This document shows, piece after piece, positions 1 through 7,383 of a stretch of 33,132 nucleotides of DNA; position 1 is the first letter of the stretch, and each line of letters starts with the position of its first letter. The notes beneath the pieces were generated by a model. It ran no database searches and was not told the origin of the DNA. It saw only the letters and a list, made by a program, of their open reading frames with translations. The stretch lies in contig DAIDAJ010000118.1 of assembly GCA_027310665.1 (NCBI GenBank), positions 1-33,132 of the forward strand, read 5' to 3'. The DNA comes from Sideroxydans sp. (GTDB lineage: Bacteria > Pseudomonadota > Gammaproteobacteria > Burkholderiales > Gallionellaceae). Position numbers and translations under genes: made by a program.

Positions 1-453
1 CTCTGGTACGTCCAGCTTGGCGACCTTGAGAGCATAGACCGTGAAGATGTAATGATGCGGCTTGTCGCCAGCCGGCGGGCAAGCGCCGCCGAAATTGCGA
101 TCGCCGTAATCGTTGCGTCCCTGCTTGGCACCGGCAGGCAACGCTGCCTTGACCACCGCTCCGCCGGGCAATCCGGATGCCGATGCCGGGATGTCATACA
201 CCACCCAGTGCCACCACCCGCTGCCCGTGGGCGCATCGGGGTCGTAAACAGTCACTGCATAACTGAGCGTGCCGGCGGGTGCGCCCTTCCAGTTCAATTC
301 CGGCGAAAGATTGCCGCCCTTGCAGCCGAAGCCCTTGTATTCCTGCTCCTCGCCCATCGGATGGCCCATCTTGACATCCGGGCTGGTCAGATCGAACGCC
401 ATTGCGTTGCCGGCCAGCAATGCCGCAAAAATAAAACCCAAAGTTCTTTTCAT
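1..453 (-). CDS. YbhB/YbcL-type phosphatidylethanolamine-binding (Raf kinase inhibitor-like) protein, 3' end beyond window
   Basis: An open frame of 151 codons starts at ATG 453 and runs off the left edge, so the C-terminus is missing. A signal peptide is visible (MKRTLGFIFAALLAGNAMA, cut before FDLTS), implying a periplasmic protein. The PEBP core follows: a GGNLSPELNW segment, YDPDAP, HWVVYDIP and ACPPAGDKPHHY, the residues that line the ligand pocket in this fold. A good ribosome site (AGGAG in the minus-strand sense, near 466-471) precedes the ATG. Family members are usually about 160-185 residues, so probably 10-35 residues lie outside. The ligand and cellular role of bacterial YbhB proteins are poorly known. 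It lies 48 bp downstream of purU on the same strand and may be cotranscribed with it, though no functional link is evident. Confidence 0.9.
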   Translation of the reverse strand, partial: MKRTLGFIFAALLAGNAMAFDLTSPDVKMGHPMGEEQEYKGFGCKGGNLSPELNWKGAPAGTLSYAVTVYDPDAPTGSGWWHWVVYDIPASASGLPGGAVVKAALPAGAKQGRNDYGDRNFGGACPPAGDKPHHYIFTVYALKVAKLDVPE

Positions 454-501
454 GTGTCGTGTCTCCTGTCCAAAGATTATCGAGGGGAAGTCCTGCATTC
501 A

Positions 502-1356
502 TTAACGGAATACGATGGTCTTGTTGCCGCACACCAGCACGCGGTCTTCAACATGGTAACGCAGGCCCCGCGATAATACTGTCTTCTCGATGTCACGCCC
601 ATAGCGCACCAGATCATCCACTGTGTCTCCATGGTCAATCCGTACCGTATCCTGCTCGATGATCGGCCCCGCATCCAGTTCATCGGTGACGTAATGGCAG
701 GTCGCACCGATGAGCTTGACCCCGCGCTGATAGGCCTGGTGATAGGGCTTTGCGCCGACGAAGGAAGGAAGAAAACTGTGATGGATGTTGATGATGCGCC
801 CGCTGAAACGCTGGCACAGCATCGGCGGCAGGATCTGCATGAAGCGCGCCAGTACCATGCTGTCCCCCTGGTGCTGCTCGAACAGCGCAGCGATTCTTTC
901 GAAGGCAGCTGTCTTGTCCTGCATATCCACAAAATGGTAAGGGATGCCGTGCCACTCAACGAAGCTGCGCAAGTCCTCGTGGTTGGAGATCACGCAGGGG
1001 ATGTCCACCTGCAATTCGCCGCTGCGCCAGCGGTGCAGCAGATCATCCAGGCAATGGTCCTGCTTGCTGACCAGGATGACGAGGCGCTTTTTCAAAGCGG
1101 AATCCGAAAGCTGCCAGGCCATGCCGAAATCCCGCGCCAGCGGACTGAAGCGGCGGCGGAACTCGTCCGCGTCGAACGGCAGGGAATCGGCGCGTATCTC
1201 CTGCCGCATGAAGAATCGCTGCGCGTCCTGTTCAGTGTGATAGCTGGCCTCGACGATGAAGCCGCCATGCTGGGCGATGAAGCCGCTCACCGCGGCGATG
1301 ATGCCCGCGCGGTCTGGGCAGGAGATGGTCAAAGTATAGCGTCGGGTGGAAGGCAT
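502..1356 (-). CDS. purU: formyltetrahydrofolate deformylase PurU
   Basis: 284 residues, the usual length for PurU, which hydrolyses 10-formyl-THF to formate and THF and so balances the one-carbon pool and supplies formate to purine synthesis. Residues 7-80 form an N-terminal ACT domain (LTISCPDRAGIIAAVSGF, then FIVEASYHTEQDAQRFFMR). The C-terminal half is a formyltransferase fold with the catalytic signature NIHHSFLPSF (Asn and His of the active site), then GAKPYHQAY and the DAGPI loop carrying the catalytic Asp. The start at 1356 gives the typical MPSTRRYTLTISCPDR N-terminus; no strong ribosome site precedes it. The 90-residue gene at 1568 is divergent. Confidence 0.96.
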   Translation of the reverse strand: MPSTRRYTLTISCPDRAGIIAAVSGFIAQHGGFIVEASYHTEQDAQRFFMRQEIRADSLPFDADEFRRRFSPLARDFGMAWQLSDSALKKRLVILVSKQDHCLDDLLHRWRSGELQVDIPCVISNHEDLRSFVEWHGIPYHFVDMQDKTAAFERIAALFEQHQGDSMVLARFMQILPPMLCQRFSGRIINIHHSFLPSFVGAKPYHQAYQRGVKLIGATCHYVTDELDAGPIIEQDTVRIDHGDTVDDLVRYGRDIEKTVLSRGLRYHVEDRVLVCGNKTIVFR

Positions 1357-1567
1357 TGGGATATTCCATGTCTGGTGTCATGGTGATTCTAACGGATAAA
1401 ACCAGCAAACTTGTGACATGCGTATGGATGAGCCCGGACAAGCATCATCTGCAGAATCCCGGAGTCTTTCGACGTTTGCGTACTGCGGCTACACTGACGT
1501 CCGTCAATCGGCATCCGGGCGATGTTCCCGAATGGCGCATCAATATTACAACCGGGAGAAAAAACGT

Positions 1568-1840
1568 ATGCTCGAGCTTCCCTCGATGTGGAACCTGCTC
1601 ATTTCCACGATCATATTCTTCATCGTCGCCTGGTATATCCGCCGCTACCTTAATGAACAGGGAGTGCCCAAGGGCATGACGCGTGGATTGCTGGTCTTTG
1701 TGGTTGCTTCGCTGGTGTCCTGGGGAGCAGGTGATGCGGTGGACTGGGCACAGGAAAAAATCGAAGGGCCGCGCCCCGCCGCGCAAACCCCGAACGATCT
1801 GCCCCAACTGCTGAAAGAAGTTGGCCAGGTGAAGCCCTAG
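1568..1840 (+). CDS. small two-helix membrane protein of unknown function
   Basis: 90 residues starting at ATG 1568, chosen because GGGAG at 1553-1557 lies upstream and because the peptide opens directly into a hydrophobic helix; longer in-frame starts (from 1418) add a low-complexity, unconvincing N-terminus. Two membrane segments are predicted by eye: about residues 8-24 (WNLLISTIIFFIVAWYI) and 39-55 (RGLLVFVVASLVSWGAG), joined by a short basic loop RRYLNEQGVPKG. The C-terminal 30 residues are polar and proline-rich. I do not recognise a family and assign no function. It is convergent with the polysaccharide deacetylase gene at 1871 and stands as a single gene. Confidence 0.75.
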   Translation: MLELPSMWNLLISTIIFFIVAWYIRRYLNEQGVPKGMTRGLLVFVVASLVSWGAGDAVDWAQEKIEGPRPAAQTPNDLPQLLKEVGQVKP

Positions 1841-1857
1841 CTTGTTGCGGAAAGCCT

Positions 1858-1878
1858 GACGCCGGACCGGCTAGCGTC
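1858..1878. terminator. possible stem-loop between convergent genes
   Basis: GACGC (1858-1862) pairs with GCGTC (1874-1878), with CGG/CCG inside the loop. It lies between the stop of the 90-residue gene and the stop of the deacetylase gene. There is no clean T-run directly after the stem, so it is only a weak candidate. Confidence 0.25.
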
Positions 1879-2644
1879 CTTGCTTCCCGTCAGTTTTTTT
1901 CGGGGCCCTTTCGGGAATCTCCTTCAGGTCGACCTGATCCAGGCGGACGAAGACGAATCCTGCCTTGAGCAGATAGGCAAGACCGACAGCGAGGCCTTCG
2001 GCTGAATCGGATTCCGGCTTGTTCATGTGAGCGATGATGACGTCGCCTGCTTTTACCTGCTTGAGCCGCTTTTCAATGGTGGGTTTCTTTAATGTAGCGC
2101 CGTTGTCGGCGTTCACGGAAAACCCCGCGATTTTGTAGCCCAGCTTGTCGATTTCCTTGATCGACTGGGCATCGTATTCGCCAGTCGCCGCTCTATACCA
2201 GTGGGGAGCCACGCCCGTGGCACTCTCGACGGCTCGCGCTCCCTCAACCACTTCGCGCCGAAGGTGAACGACGTCGGGTTCGCCGGGTATGCCGTAGACG
2301 GTCCTGTCCTTGCCGATGACCGCGGGAATATGTCTTTCTCCATGGTCCTCGACGTCGAACAGGTCGAGATGCGCCTTGATGACCGACAGGCCCTGCGGGT
2401 TCCGGTTCAGCCATTTCTTGGTGGCAAAGATCGTCGCGGAAATGCGGTTCTGGATCAGGAAATCAATGAGATCCGCGTCGTACTTGCCGCTGCAGGCGTC
2501 CAGAGTCAGGGCGATCTTCTTGCCGGGCCCAGATTGGGCGGTCAACTGATCGTGGATCTCGACCGGAGGGGGCTCGGCGTGCACGCTGAACGACATCAGC
2601 GCAAACAGGACAAAGAACAGTTTATTCATGGTGGCGAGATTCAT
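1871..2644 (-). CDS. secreted polysaccharide deacetylase (NodB-fold) family protein
   Basis: 257 residues from ATG 2644; an alternative ATG at 2629 gives MNKLFFVLFALMSFSVHA, a cleaner signal peptide cut before EPPP. Neither has a strong ribosome site, so 2629 is quite possible. The enzyme should be periplasmic. NodB motifs can be placed: motif 1 TLDAC with Asp49, motif 2 DHGERH giving the metal ligands His101 and His105, and motif 3 YRAATGEYD with Arg151. Motif 1 reads T-L-D-A rather than the common T-F-D-D; I recall TLDAC-type motifs in a subgroup of this family. The substrate is unknown; N-acetylated sugars of peptidoglycan or exopolysaccharide are the usual targets. It overlaps the end of murI by 8-23 bp, so it is translationally coupled to a peptidoglycan gene, which mildly favours a cell-wall role. 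Confidence 0.85.
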   Translation of the reverse strand: MNLATMNKLFFVLFALMSFSVHAEPPPVEIHDQLTAQSGPGKKIALTLDACSGKYDADLIDFLIQNRISATIFATKKWLNRNPQGLSVIKAHLDLFDVEDHGERHIPAVIGKDRTVYGIPGEPDVVHLRREVVEGARAVESATGVAPHWYRAATGEYDAQSIKEIDKLGYKIAGFSVNADNGATLKKPTIEKRLKQVKAGDVIIAHMNKPESDSAEGLAVGLAYLLKAGFVFVRLDQVDLKEIPERAPKKTDGKQGR

Positions 2645-3440
2645 CGGGTAATTGCTGGGCTACCACCTCTTTGCCCCACAACATCGACATGATGCGCGAA
2701 GCTTCCTCCGGGTCGCCGCTGGTAAAGAATTCTTCCGAGCCCTGTCCGTGGACCCGCGGTGGCAACTCGGCTTTCACCCGATGTTGCAGATGGCGCGCCA
2801 CGGCCGCGCCGGTGTCGATCAGCGTGATATTGTCCCCCACCACCTCGCGTATCAATGGCGCGAGAAACGGGTAATGGGTACATCCCAGGATCAGGGTGTC
2901 CGCGCCTTTTCTGAGCAGCGGCGCCGTATAGCGTTCGACCAGCTCGCGCGTGCGAGCACTGTGCAATTCGCCCCGCTCGACTTGCTCGACCAGGCCGGGA
3001 CAGCCCTGCGTCTCGATCTTGACGCGCCAGCCGCCGTATTTCTCCAGCAGTGCCGCGAAGCGCGCGCTCTCCAGGGTGCCCACGGTCGCCAGAACGCCGA
3101 CCACGCGGCTTTGCGTCACCGAAATGGCCGGCTTGACGGCGGGTTCCATGGCGAGGATGGGCATCTTGTTGAATTTGACGCGCAGGGTATGCGCGGCAGC
3201 AGCGGTGGCCGTATTGCAGGCGATGACGATGGCTTCAGCGCCCTGGCTGACCAGGAAACGCGTGATGGCGAGGGAACGGGTCTCGATGAAGGCGGGCGAT
3301 TTGTCGCCGTAGGGGACATGGCCGGAATCGGCGACATAGATCAGACGTTCGTGTGGAAGCGTCTGGCGTATATGCTGCAGGACGGACAAGCCGCCCACGC
3401 CGGAATCGAAAACACCGATCGCTCCCTTAGAAGTAGTCAC
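2622..3440 (-). CDS. murI: glutamate racemase MurI
   Basis: Interconverts L- and D-glutamate to supply D-Glu for peptidoglycan stem peptides (cytoplasm, cofactor-independent). The two catalytic cysteines are present in their motifs: ACNTATAAA (Cys75) and LGCTHYPFL (Cys187), with the N-terminal GVFDSGVGGLSVL loop. I start the gene at GTG 3440 (272 residues) because CCTCC at 3448-3452, read GGAGG on the minus strand, lies 7 nt upstream. The in-frame TTG at 3446 would be only about 1 nt from that site. The upstream leader holds a palindromic repeat that directly abuts the ribosome site. The deacetylase gene downstream overlaps its stop. Confidence 0.96.
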   Translation of the reverse strand: MTTSKGAIGVFDSGVGGLSVLQHIRQTLPHERLIYVADSGHVPYGDKSPAFIETRSLAITRFLVSQGAEAIVIACNTATAAAAHTLRVKFNKMPILAMEPAVKPAISVTQSRVVGVLATVGTLESARFAALLEKYGGWRVKIETQGCPGLVEQVERGELHSARTRELVERYTAPLLRKGADTLILGCTHYPFLAPLIREVVGDNITLIDTGAAVARHLQHRVKAELPPRVHGQGSEEFFTSGDPEEASRIMSMLWGKEVVAQQLPDESRHHE

Positions 3441-3447
3441 ACCCAAA

Positions 3448-3452
3448 CCTCC
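3448..3452 (-). promoter_or_regulatory. ribosome binding site deciding the murI start
   Basis: Minus-strand GGAGG, 7 nt before GTG 3440. Its last template base (3452) is also the first base of the palindromic repeat 3452-3479, so the site sits at the foot of a possible mRNA hairpin. Confidence 0.7.
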
Positions 3453-3610
3453 GTCATTCCGGCGCAGGCCGGAATCCAGCAGTAAAACAACTCCGCATCG
3501 CGGACAAAAGGATCCGCCTGCGGCGAGTTTCGGGGAACGGCCAAACCACCTGTTGACCCGCTGTGCGGGGCTTGCGAATCAACTGGATTCCGGCCTGCGC
3601 CGGAATGACG
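3452..3610. repeat. paired palindromic repeat (REPIN/MITE-like), 159 bp
   Basis: Two perfect 28-bp copies in inverted orientation, 3452-3479 and 3583-3610, bracket about 100 bp. Each copy is itself a hairpin: ATTCCGGC (3456-3463), loop GCAG, GCCGGAAT (3468-3475). The interior holds further stems: CCGCA/TGCGG (3493-3497 with 3519-3523) enclosing GCGGA/TCCGC (3500-3504 with 3513-3517), and CCCGC-tgt-GCGGG (3557-3569). The whole fills the gap between ybiT and murI. The ATTCCGGC...GCCGGAAT core resembles dispersed short repeats common in betaproteobacterial genomes (general knowledge). No coding capacity is convincing. Confidence 0.85.
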
Positions 3611-3618
3611 ACTGCTCA

Positions 3619-5214
3619 TTATTCCGCCATCTGGTCGCGCAGGAACTCTTCGTACGTGCCGTGGTAGTCGTTCACGCCCTTGGCCGAGATCTCGATGATG
3701 CGCGTGGCCAGTGAGCTCACGAACTCGCGGTCATGGCTGACGAAGATCAGCGTGCCCTTGAACAGGTCGAGCGCCGTGTTGAGCGATTCGATGGCTTCCA
3801 TGTCCATGTGGTTGGTCGGCTCGTCCATCAGCAGCACGTTGGGTTTGGCCAGCATCAGCTTGCCGAACAACATGCGGCCTTTTTCGCCACCGGAGAGCAC
3901 CTTCACCATCTTCTTCACGTCGTCACCGGAGAACAGCAAGCGGCCCAGCGTGCCGCGCACCACCTGGTCGTCGTCGTGAGGACCGCGCCAGTCGGTCATC
4001 CACTCCATCATCGACTTGTTTTCGGCAAAGTCGGCAGCGTGGTCCTGTGCGTAGTAACCGAGCTTGGCCTTTTCCGCCCACTTGATCGTGCCGGTGTCGG
4101 GCACGAGATCGCCCGCCAGGCAGCGCAGCAGCGTGGTCTTGCCGATGCCGTTCGGGCCGATGATGGCGACCTTCTCGCCGGCGTCGATGCGGAAGTTCAC
4201 GTTGGAGAACAGCATGCGGTCGTAGCCTTTTGCCATCCTCTCCACTTCCACCGCGACGCGGTGCAGCTTGTCGCGCTCGTCGTATTCGAAGCGGATGAAC
4301 GGGTACTGGCGGCTGGAAGGCTTGATGTCCTCGATCTTGATCTTGTCGATCTGGCGCGCACGCGACGTGGCCTGCTTGGCCTTTGAGGCGTTGGCCGAGA
4401 AACGGGCCACGAAGGCCTTCAGCTCGGCGACCTTCTCCTTGGCCTTGGCATTGTCGGCGGACTGCTGCTCGCGCGCCTGCGTGGAAGCCAGCATGTAATC
4501 GTTGTAGTTGCCCGGGTACACGGTGATCTTGCCGTAGTCCAGGTCGGCCATGTGCGTGCACACGCTGTTCAGGAAGTGGCGGTCGTGCGAGATGATGACC
4601 ATCGTCGAATTGCGCGCGTTGAGGATGTCTTCCAGCCAGCGGATGGTATTGATGTCCAGGTTGTTGGTCGGCTCGTCCAGCAGCAGGATGTCGGGATTGG
4701 AGAACAGCGCCTGCGCCAGCAGCACGCGCAGCTTGAAGCCGGGCGCAACCGCGCTCATGTTGCCCTGGTGCAGTTCGATGGCGATGCCCAAGCCCAGCAG
4801 CAACTCGCCCGCCCGTGCTTCGGCGGTGTAGCCGTCGTATTCGGCAAAGGTCGCCTCCAGGTCGGCGGCGCGCATGTAGTCCTCTTCGCTCGCATCGGGA
4901 TTGGCGTAGATCGCGTCGCGCTCGCTCATCGCCTCCCACATCTCGGTGTGGCCCATCATCACCACATCCAGCACGCGATTGTCCTCGTAAGCGAACTGGT
5001 CCTGGCGCAGCTTGCCGAGGCGTTCGTTCTTGTCCAGCATGACTTCGCCGGAGCTTTGCTCCAGGTCTCCGCCCAGGATCTTCATGAACGTGGACTTGCC
5101 GCAACCGTTGGCACCGATCAGGCCATAACGGTTGCCGTCGCCGAACTTGACCGAGACGTTCTCGAACAACGGCTTGGCGCCGAACTGCATGGTGATATTT
5201 GCTGTGGATAACAT
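3619..5214 (-). CDS. ybiT: ABC-F family ATPase, YbiT type
   Basis: 531 residues, matching the ~530 of E. coli YbiT, whose sequence it follows closely from the N-terminus ([20 protein letters not shown]). There are two nucleotide-binding domains and no membrane segment, the layout of ribosome-associated ABC-F proteins. Domain 1: Walker [10 protein letters not shown] (residues 34-42) and Walker [12 protein letters not shown] (Asp180/Glu181). Its signature reads [10 protein letters not shown] instead of LSGGQ, as in YbiT. A charged P-site-tRNA-interaction linker occupies about 240-310. Domain 2: Walker [10 protein letters not shown] (353-361), signature LSGGEKGRM (from 440) and Walker B with Asp464/Glu465. 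By analogy it probably resolves ribosome states; its exact role is not settled for YbiT proteins. The nearest upstream gene starts more than 200 bp away and is divergent. Confidence 0.95.
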   Translation of the reverse strand: MLSTANITMQFGAKPLFENVSVKFGDGNRYGLIGANGCGKSTFMKILGGDLEQSSGEVMLDKNERLGKLRQDQFAYEDNRVLDVVMMGHTEMWEAMSERDAIYANPDASEEDYMRAADLEATFAEYDGYTAEARAGELLLGLGIAIELHQGNMSAVAPGFKLRVLLAQALFSNPDILLLDEPTNNLDINTIRWLEDILNARNSTMVIISHDRHFLNSVCTHMADLDYGKITVYPGNYNDYMLASTQAREQQSADNAKAKEKVAELKAFVARFSANASKAKQATSRARQIDKIKIEDIKPSSRQYPFIRFEYDERDKLHRVAVEVERMAKGYDRMLFSNVNFRIDAGEKVAIIGPNGIGKTTLLRCLAGDLVPDTGTIKWAEKAKLGYYAQDHAADFAENKSMMEWMTDWRGPHDDDQVVRGTLGRLLFSGDDVKKMVKVLSGGEKGRMLFGKLMLAKPNVLLMDEPTNHMDMEAIESLNTALDLFKGTLIFVSHDREFVSSLATRIIEISAKGVNDYHGTYEEFLRDQMAE

Positions 5215-5304
5215 GGGACTGCCTTATTTTCGAAGGCGCGCATTCTACCACTGACGGGAGGGAGGCTGACTTTTGGGTTTATGCCGGGGAAGAAGGGTAG
5301 TCGG

Positions 5305-5383
5305 GTAGGGTGGGCACGCTTTTGTGCCCAAGCGGTAAATCAACCTCACGCATCTACCGCGTGGGCATAATTGCTCACCCTAC
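5305..5383. repeat. short palindromic mobile-type repeat (MITE-like), left element
   Basis: Imperfect terminal inverted repeats GTAGGGTGGGCA (5305-5316) and TGCTCACCCTAC (5372-5383) match at 11 of 12 positions. Inside, TGGGCAC (5311-5317) pairs with GTGCCCA (5324-5330). It is 79 bp with no gene, located between ybiT and the DUF4160 gene. Its ends (GTAGG-R-TGGG) are like those of the element at 7257-7328. Confidence 0.75.
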
Positions 5384-5434
5384 GAACTGTCGAAGGATGG
5401 GGTTGCTGGTAAACTAGCAGCAAGGAGGTAACAC

Positions 5435-5695
5435 ATGCCAACCATCAGCCAGTTCTTCGGAATTATCATCCAGATGTTCTGGCGTGAGCATGCACCGCCT
5501 CACTTTCATGCCATGTATGGCGAGTACGAAGCCTTGATCGACATTCGCACGTTGGAAATCATCAGAGGTAACCTGCCGAGACGTGCTCAGGCACTCGTAC
5601 TCGAATGGGCAGCACAACATCGCACCGAATTGATGGAGGACTGGAACTTATGCCAATCGAAACAGTTACCCAAGAACATCGCCCCGCTGGAGTAA
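5435..5695 (+). CDS. DUF4160 family protein
   Basis: 86 residues from ATG 5435, with an excellent ribosome site (AAGGAGG just before, about 5424-5430). The short N-terminal pattern MPTISQFFGIIIQMFWREHAPPHFHA, with its HxPPHFH core and then IDIRTLEIIRGNLPRRA and a VLEWAAQHRTELMEDW tail, is typical of DUF4160. The protein is a small soluble one with no catalytic assignment. DUF4160 genes recur directly next to DUF2442 genes, as here, and such pairs have been proposed to be toxin-antitoxin-like; that is a hypothesis and nothing here proves activity. The stop lies 46 bp inside the next gene, indicating coupled translation. It belongs to the repeat-bounded accessory patch. Confidence 0.85.
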   Translation: MPTISQFFGIIIQMFWREHAPPHFHAMYGEYEALIDIRTLEIIRGNLPRRAQALVLEWAAQHRTELMEDWNLCQSKQLPKNIAPLE

Positions 5696-5970
5696 TCGCA
5701 GCCGCATCTTGGCGTGTGCGTACAGTCAACGTGCAACAGGGCTATCGGCTTTCAATCACCTGCAACGACGGCACGAGCGGTATCGTCGATATGTCGGCGC
5801 TGGTGAATAGTGCGAATGCAGGTATCTTCGCTGCACTCAAAGATGTTCAGTTGTTTCAGCAAGTCAGCATTGAGCTAGGTGCGCTCACTTGGCCGAATGG
5901 GGCTGATCTTGATCCGCTGTGGGTACATGAGGAGATTAGGGAAAATAAAACGTGGTCTGTCCCTATTTAG
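5650..5970 (+). CDS. DUF2442 family protein, partner of the DUF4160 gene
   Basis: 106 residues from ATG 5650, chosen because GGAGG at 5634-5638 is well placed. The longer in-frame start at 5605 would add 15 residues and has no such site. After a short tail, residues about 20-95 follow the DUF2442 pattern: a basic strand, YRLSITCNDGTSGIVDMSALV, FAALKDVQLFQQVSIE, and the closing LTWPNGADLDPLWVHEEIR (LxWPNGADLDPDxLY-type ending). DUF2442 proteins are often predicted antitoxins or DNA-binding partners; this is prediction only. It overlaps DUF4160 by 46 bp, so the two should be made together. Confidence 0.85.
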   Translation: MPIETVTQEHRPAGVIAAASWRVRTVNVQQGYRLSITCNDGTSGIVDMSALVNSANAGIFAALKDVQLFQQVSIELGALTWPNGADLDPLWVHEEIRENKTWSVPI

Positions 5971-6000
5971 TCGCGATCTAGAACGAACGGTACATTGACC

Positions 6001-7113
6001 ATGCTATTGGCTCGAATTCAGCGCGACCTATTTGATTTCACGAGCCAAGAAGATCCAGAGGACTTCGGACCCCTCCTGAATTTTTGGTATCGAGCGAATA
6101 CTCAAGCACTTTCGGCCGCCCTCACTGCTCAGCCTGGATTAAAACTCATTATCGACGCTCCGAGCGTTCGCTCGCTTGAACAAATGACACAAAAGTTGTT
6201 TCTGCTAGCGGACACCATCGTTTTGCGTGGCCTGTCGCCAGAACCGCCACGCGACCTAGAACTACTTGAACCTCATCACCTAACGCCTACTTCGAACTAT
6301 AAGCCCGGCTATATCGACGAAGTCATTCCCCAATTGGAGAAATTGCGACCGTCTCCGCTGACACTGATGGGTCCCGCCCCGTACTGGTCATCCACCTCCA
6401 AAACCTTAAAGAACGGACTCCATGCCGCATACGCCACGGATATGCACAGAGGGACCCCAAGAGAGATTGTGCAATGGATATTGGGACCCGGTAGGCCACT
6501 TCTTGAATCGGGACGACTTTCGTATGCGCCGTTCGTTCCTTCGCTTGAGATGGAGCAGGAGTTTTTACGAAAAAGGATTGACCTTTCTGCGTACTTCAAT
6601 ACCTCACCTTGCTTTCATCATTCCGCGGACTGGTTAACCAAGCAGCAGCTAGACGTTCTGTTCTCATTGCAATTTCCATGCTTGGATGGCCTCGACCTAG
6701 ACACCCTAGCCCGAGTCAAGTACGACTACCACGAAGAGTTTGAGTCTTTTAGCCGCCTCATGCTGAACGCGCTCAATACCGTTAAGGCGGCTGTCGATAT
6801 GGAGCAGTTCGCTGCGGAGGTCCGCAACGTTCAGCGCAATTTGATAGATGCGGGTGTTAGCGACGTAGAAAAGACGTTCAAGAAAATCTCTGCGCTTTCG
6901 TCGTTACGGAAAAAAGGTATGGTTGTCGGACTACTCGGTTTGAATGCAGCCGCCTACTTAGGAGCGCCAGAGCTTGTTCTCGTATCCGGCCTCGCCGCTA
7001 GCGGAATAAAGATGGTCTCAGACAAAATCGACGAACTAAAAGAGCAGAATCAACTGAAAGAGTTTAAGCACTATTTCCTCTGGAAAGTTAGCCACGAGGC
7101 TAGACATGATTGA
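6001..7113 (+). CDS. uncharacterised 370-residue protein in accessory patch
   Basis: I do not recognise this protein. ATG 6001 is taken as start; a TTG two codons earlier is possible, and neither has a clear ribosome site. The body (residues 1-300) is soluble, with mixed charged and aromatic content and no signal peptide or nucleotide-binding motif that I can see. Residues about 220-300 are rich in helix-forming, coiled-coil-like sequence (FAAEVRNVQRNLIDAGVSDV and following). Residues about 306-337 (MVVGLLGLNAAAYLG...LVSGLAASGIK) are hydrophobic and could be one or two membrane or membrane-inserting helices, followed by a basic amphipathic end finishing YFLWKVSHEARHD. Base composition is visibly less GC-rich than the flanking housekeeping genes, and codons such as CTA and TCG are commoner, which suggests transfer. 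It lies 30 bp after DUF2442 and could share its transcript. Confidence 0.75.
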   Translation: MLLARIQRDLFDFTSQEDPEDFGPLLNFWYRANTQALSAALTAQPGLKLIIDAPSVRSLEQMTQKLFLLADTIVLRGLSPEPPRDLELLEPHHLTPTSNYKPGYIDEVIPQLEKLRPSPLTLMGPAPYWSSTSKTLKNGLHAAYATDMHRGTPREIVQWILGPGRPLLESGRLSYAPFVPSLEMEQEFLRKRIDLSAYFNTSPCFHHSADWLTKQQLDVLFSLQFPCLDGLDLDTLARVKYDYHEEFESFSRLMLNALNTVKAAVDMEQFAAEVRNVQRNLIDAGVSDVEKTFKKISALSSLRKKGMVVGLLGLNAAAYLGAPELVLVSGLAASGIKMVSDKIDELKEQNQLKEFKHYFLWKVSHEARHD

Positions 7114-7191
7114 ACAAAAGCAAACTAAAGGGGCTCGAAATATTTCTTGGTTTGAACTACTGAGCCCCTGAAATCCACTTCCCGCAATCGC

Positions 7192-7347
7192 ATGAACGAA
7201 AATATCCCCGGCATCACTCCATTGATCAAACACGCTGTTGACGACCTATCAGCCAGCGTAGGATGGGTTGACGAAGGATACCCATCAACACAGAACGATG
7301 GGTATCGCGTTGCTCAACCCATCCTACGTCAACTGGCGGTGGTTTAA
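7192..7347 (+). pseudogene. truncated copy of the start of the following gene, interrupted by a MITE-like element
   Basis: 7148-7254 closely repeats 7340-7445, which includes the upstream region and first codons of the gene at 7384. Shared blocks include CCCGCAATCGCATGAA and TTGATCAAACACGCTG. The frame from ATG 7192 reads MNENIPGITPLIKHAVDDLSAS, against MNENTPAITPLIKHADDGPTAA in the intact gene. It then enters the palindromic element at 7257 and stops at TAA 7345-7347, giving a 51-codon fragment. It is most likely a non-functional remnant of a partial duplication. Confidence 0.75.
7257..7328. repeat. short palindromic mobile-type repeat (MITE-like), right element
   Basis: Perfect 14-bp terminal inverted repeats CGTAGGATGGGTTG (7257-7270) and CAACCCATCCTACG (7315-7328), with a nested perfect 10-bp stem GATACCCATC (7277-7286) and GATGGGTATC (7297-7306). 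It is 72 bp in total. The outer ends share GTAGG-R-TGGG with the element at 5305-5383, so both probably belong to one family. It sits inside the truncated duplicate of the next gene. Confidence 0.85.
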
Positions 7348-7383
7348 ACTGTGGCCTTCCTGAAAGCCATTACCCGCAATCGC

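Noticed and set aside
3923-5251. 442-codon minus-strand frame overlapping ybiT in another register
   Set aside because: YbiT itself is full length with all ATPase motifs; this is an alternative-frame shadow.
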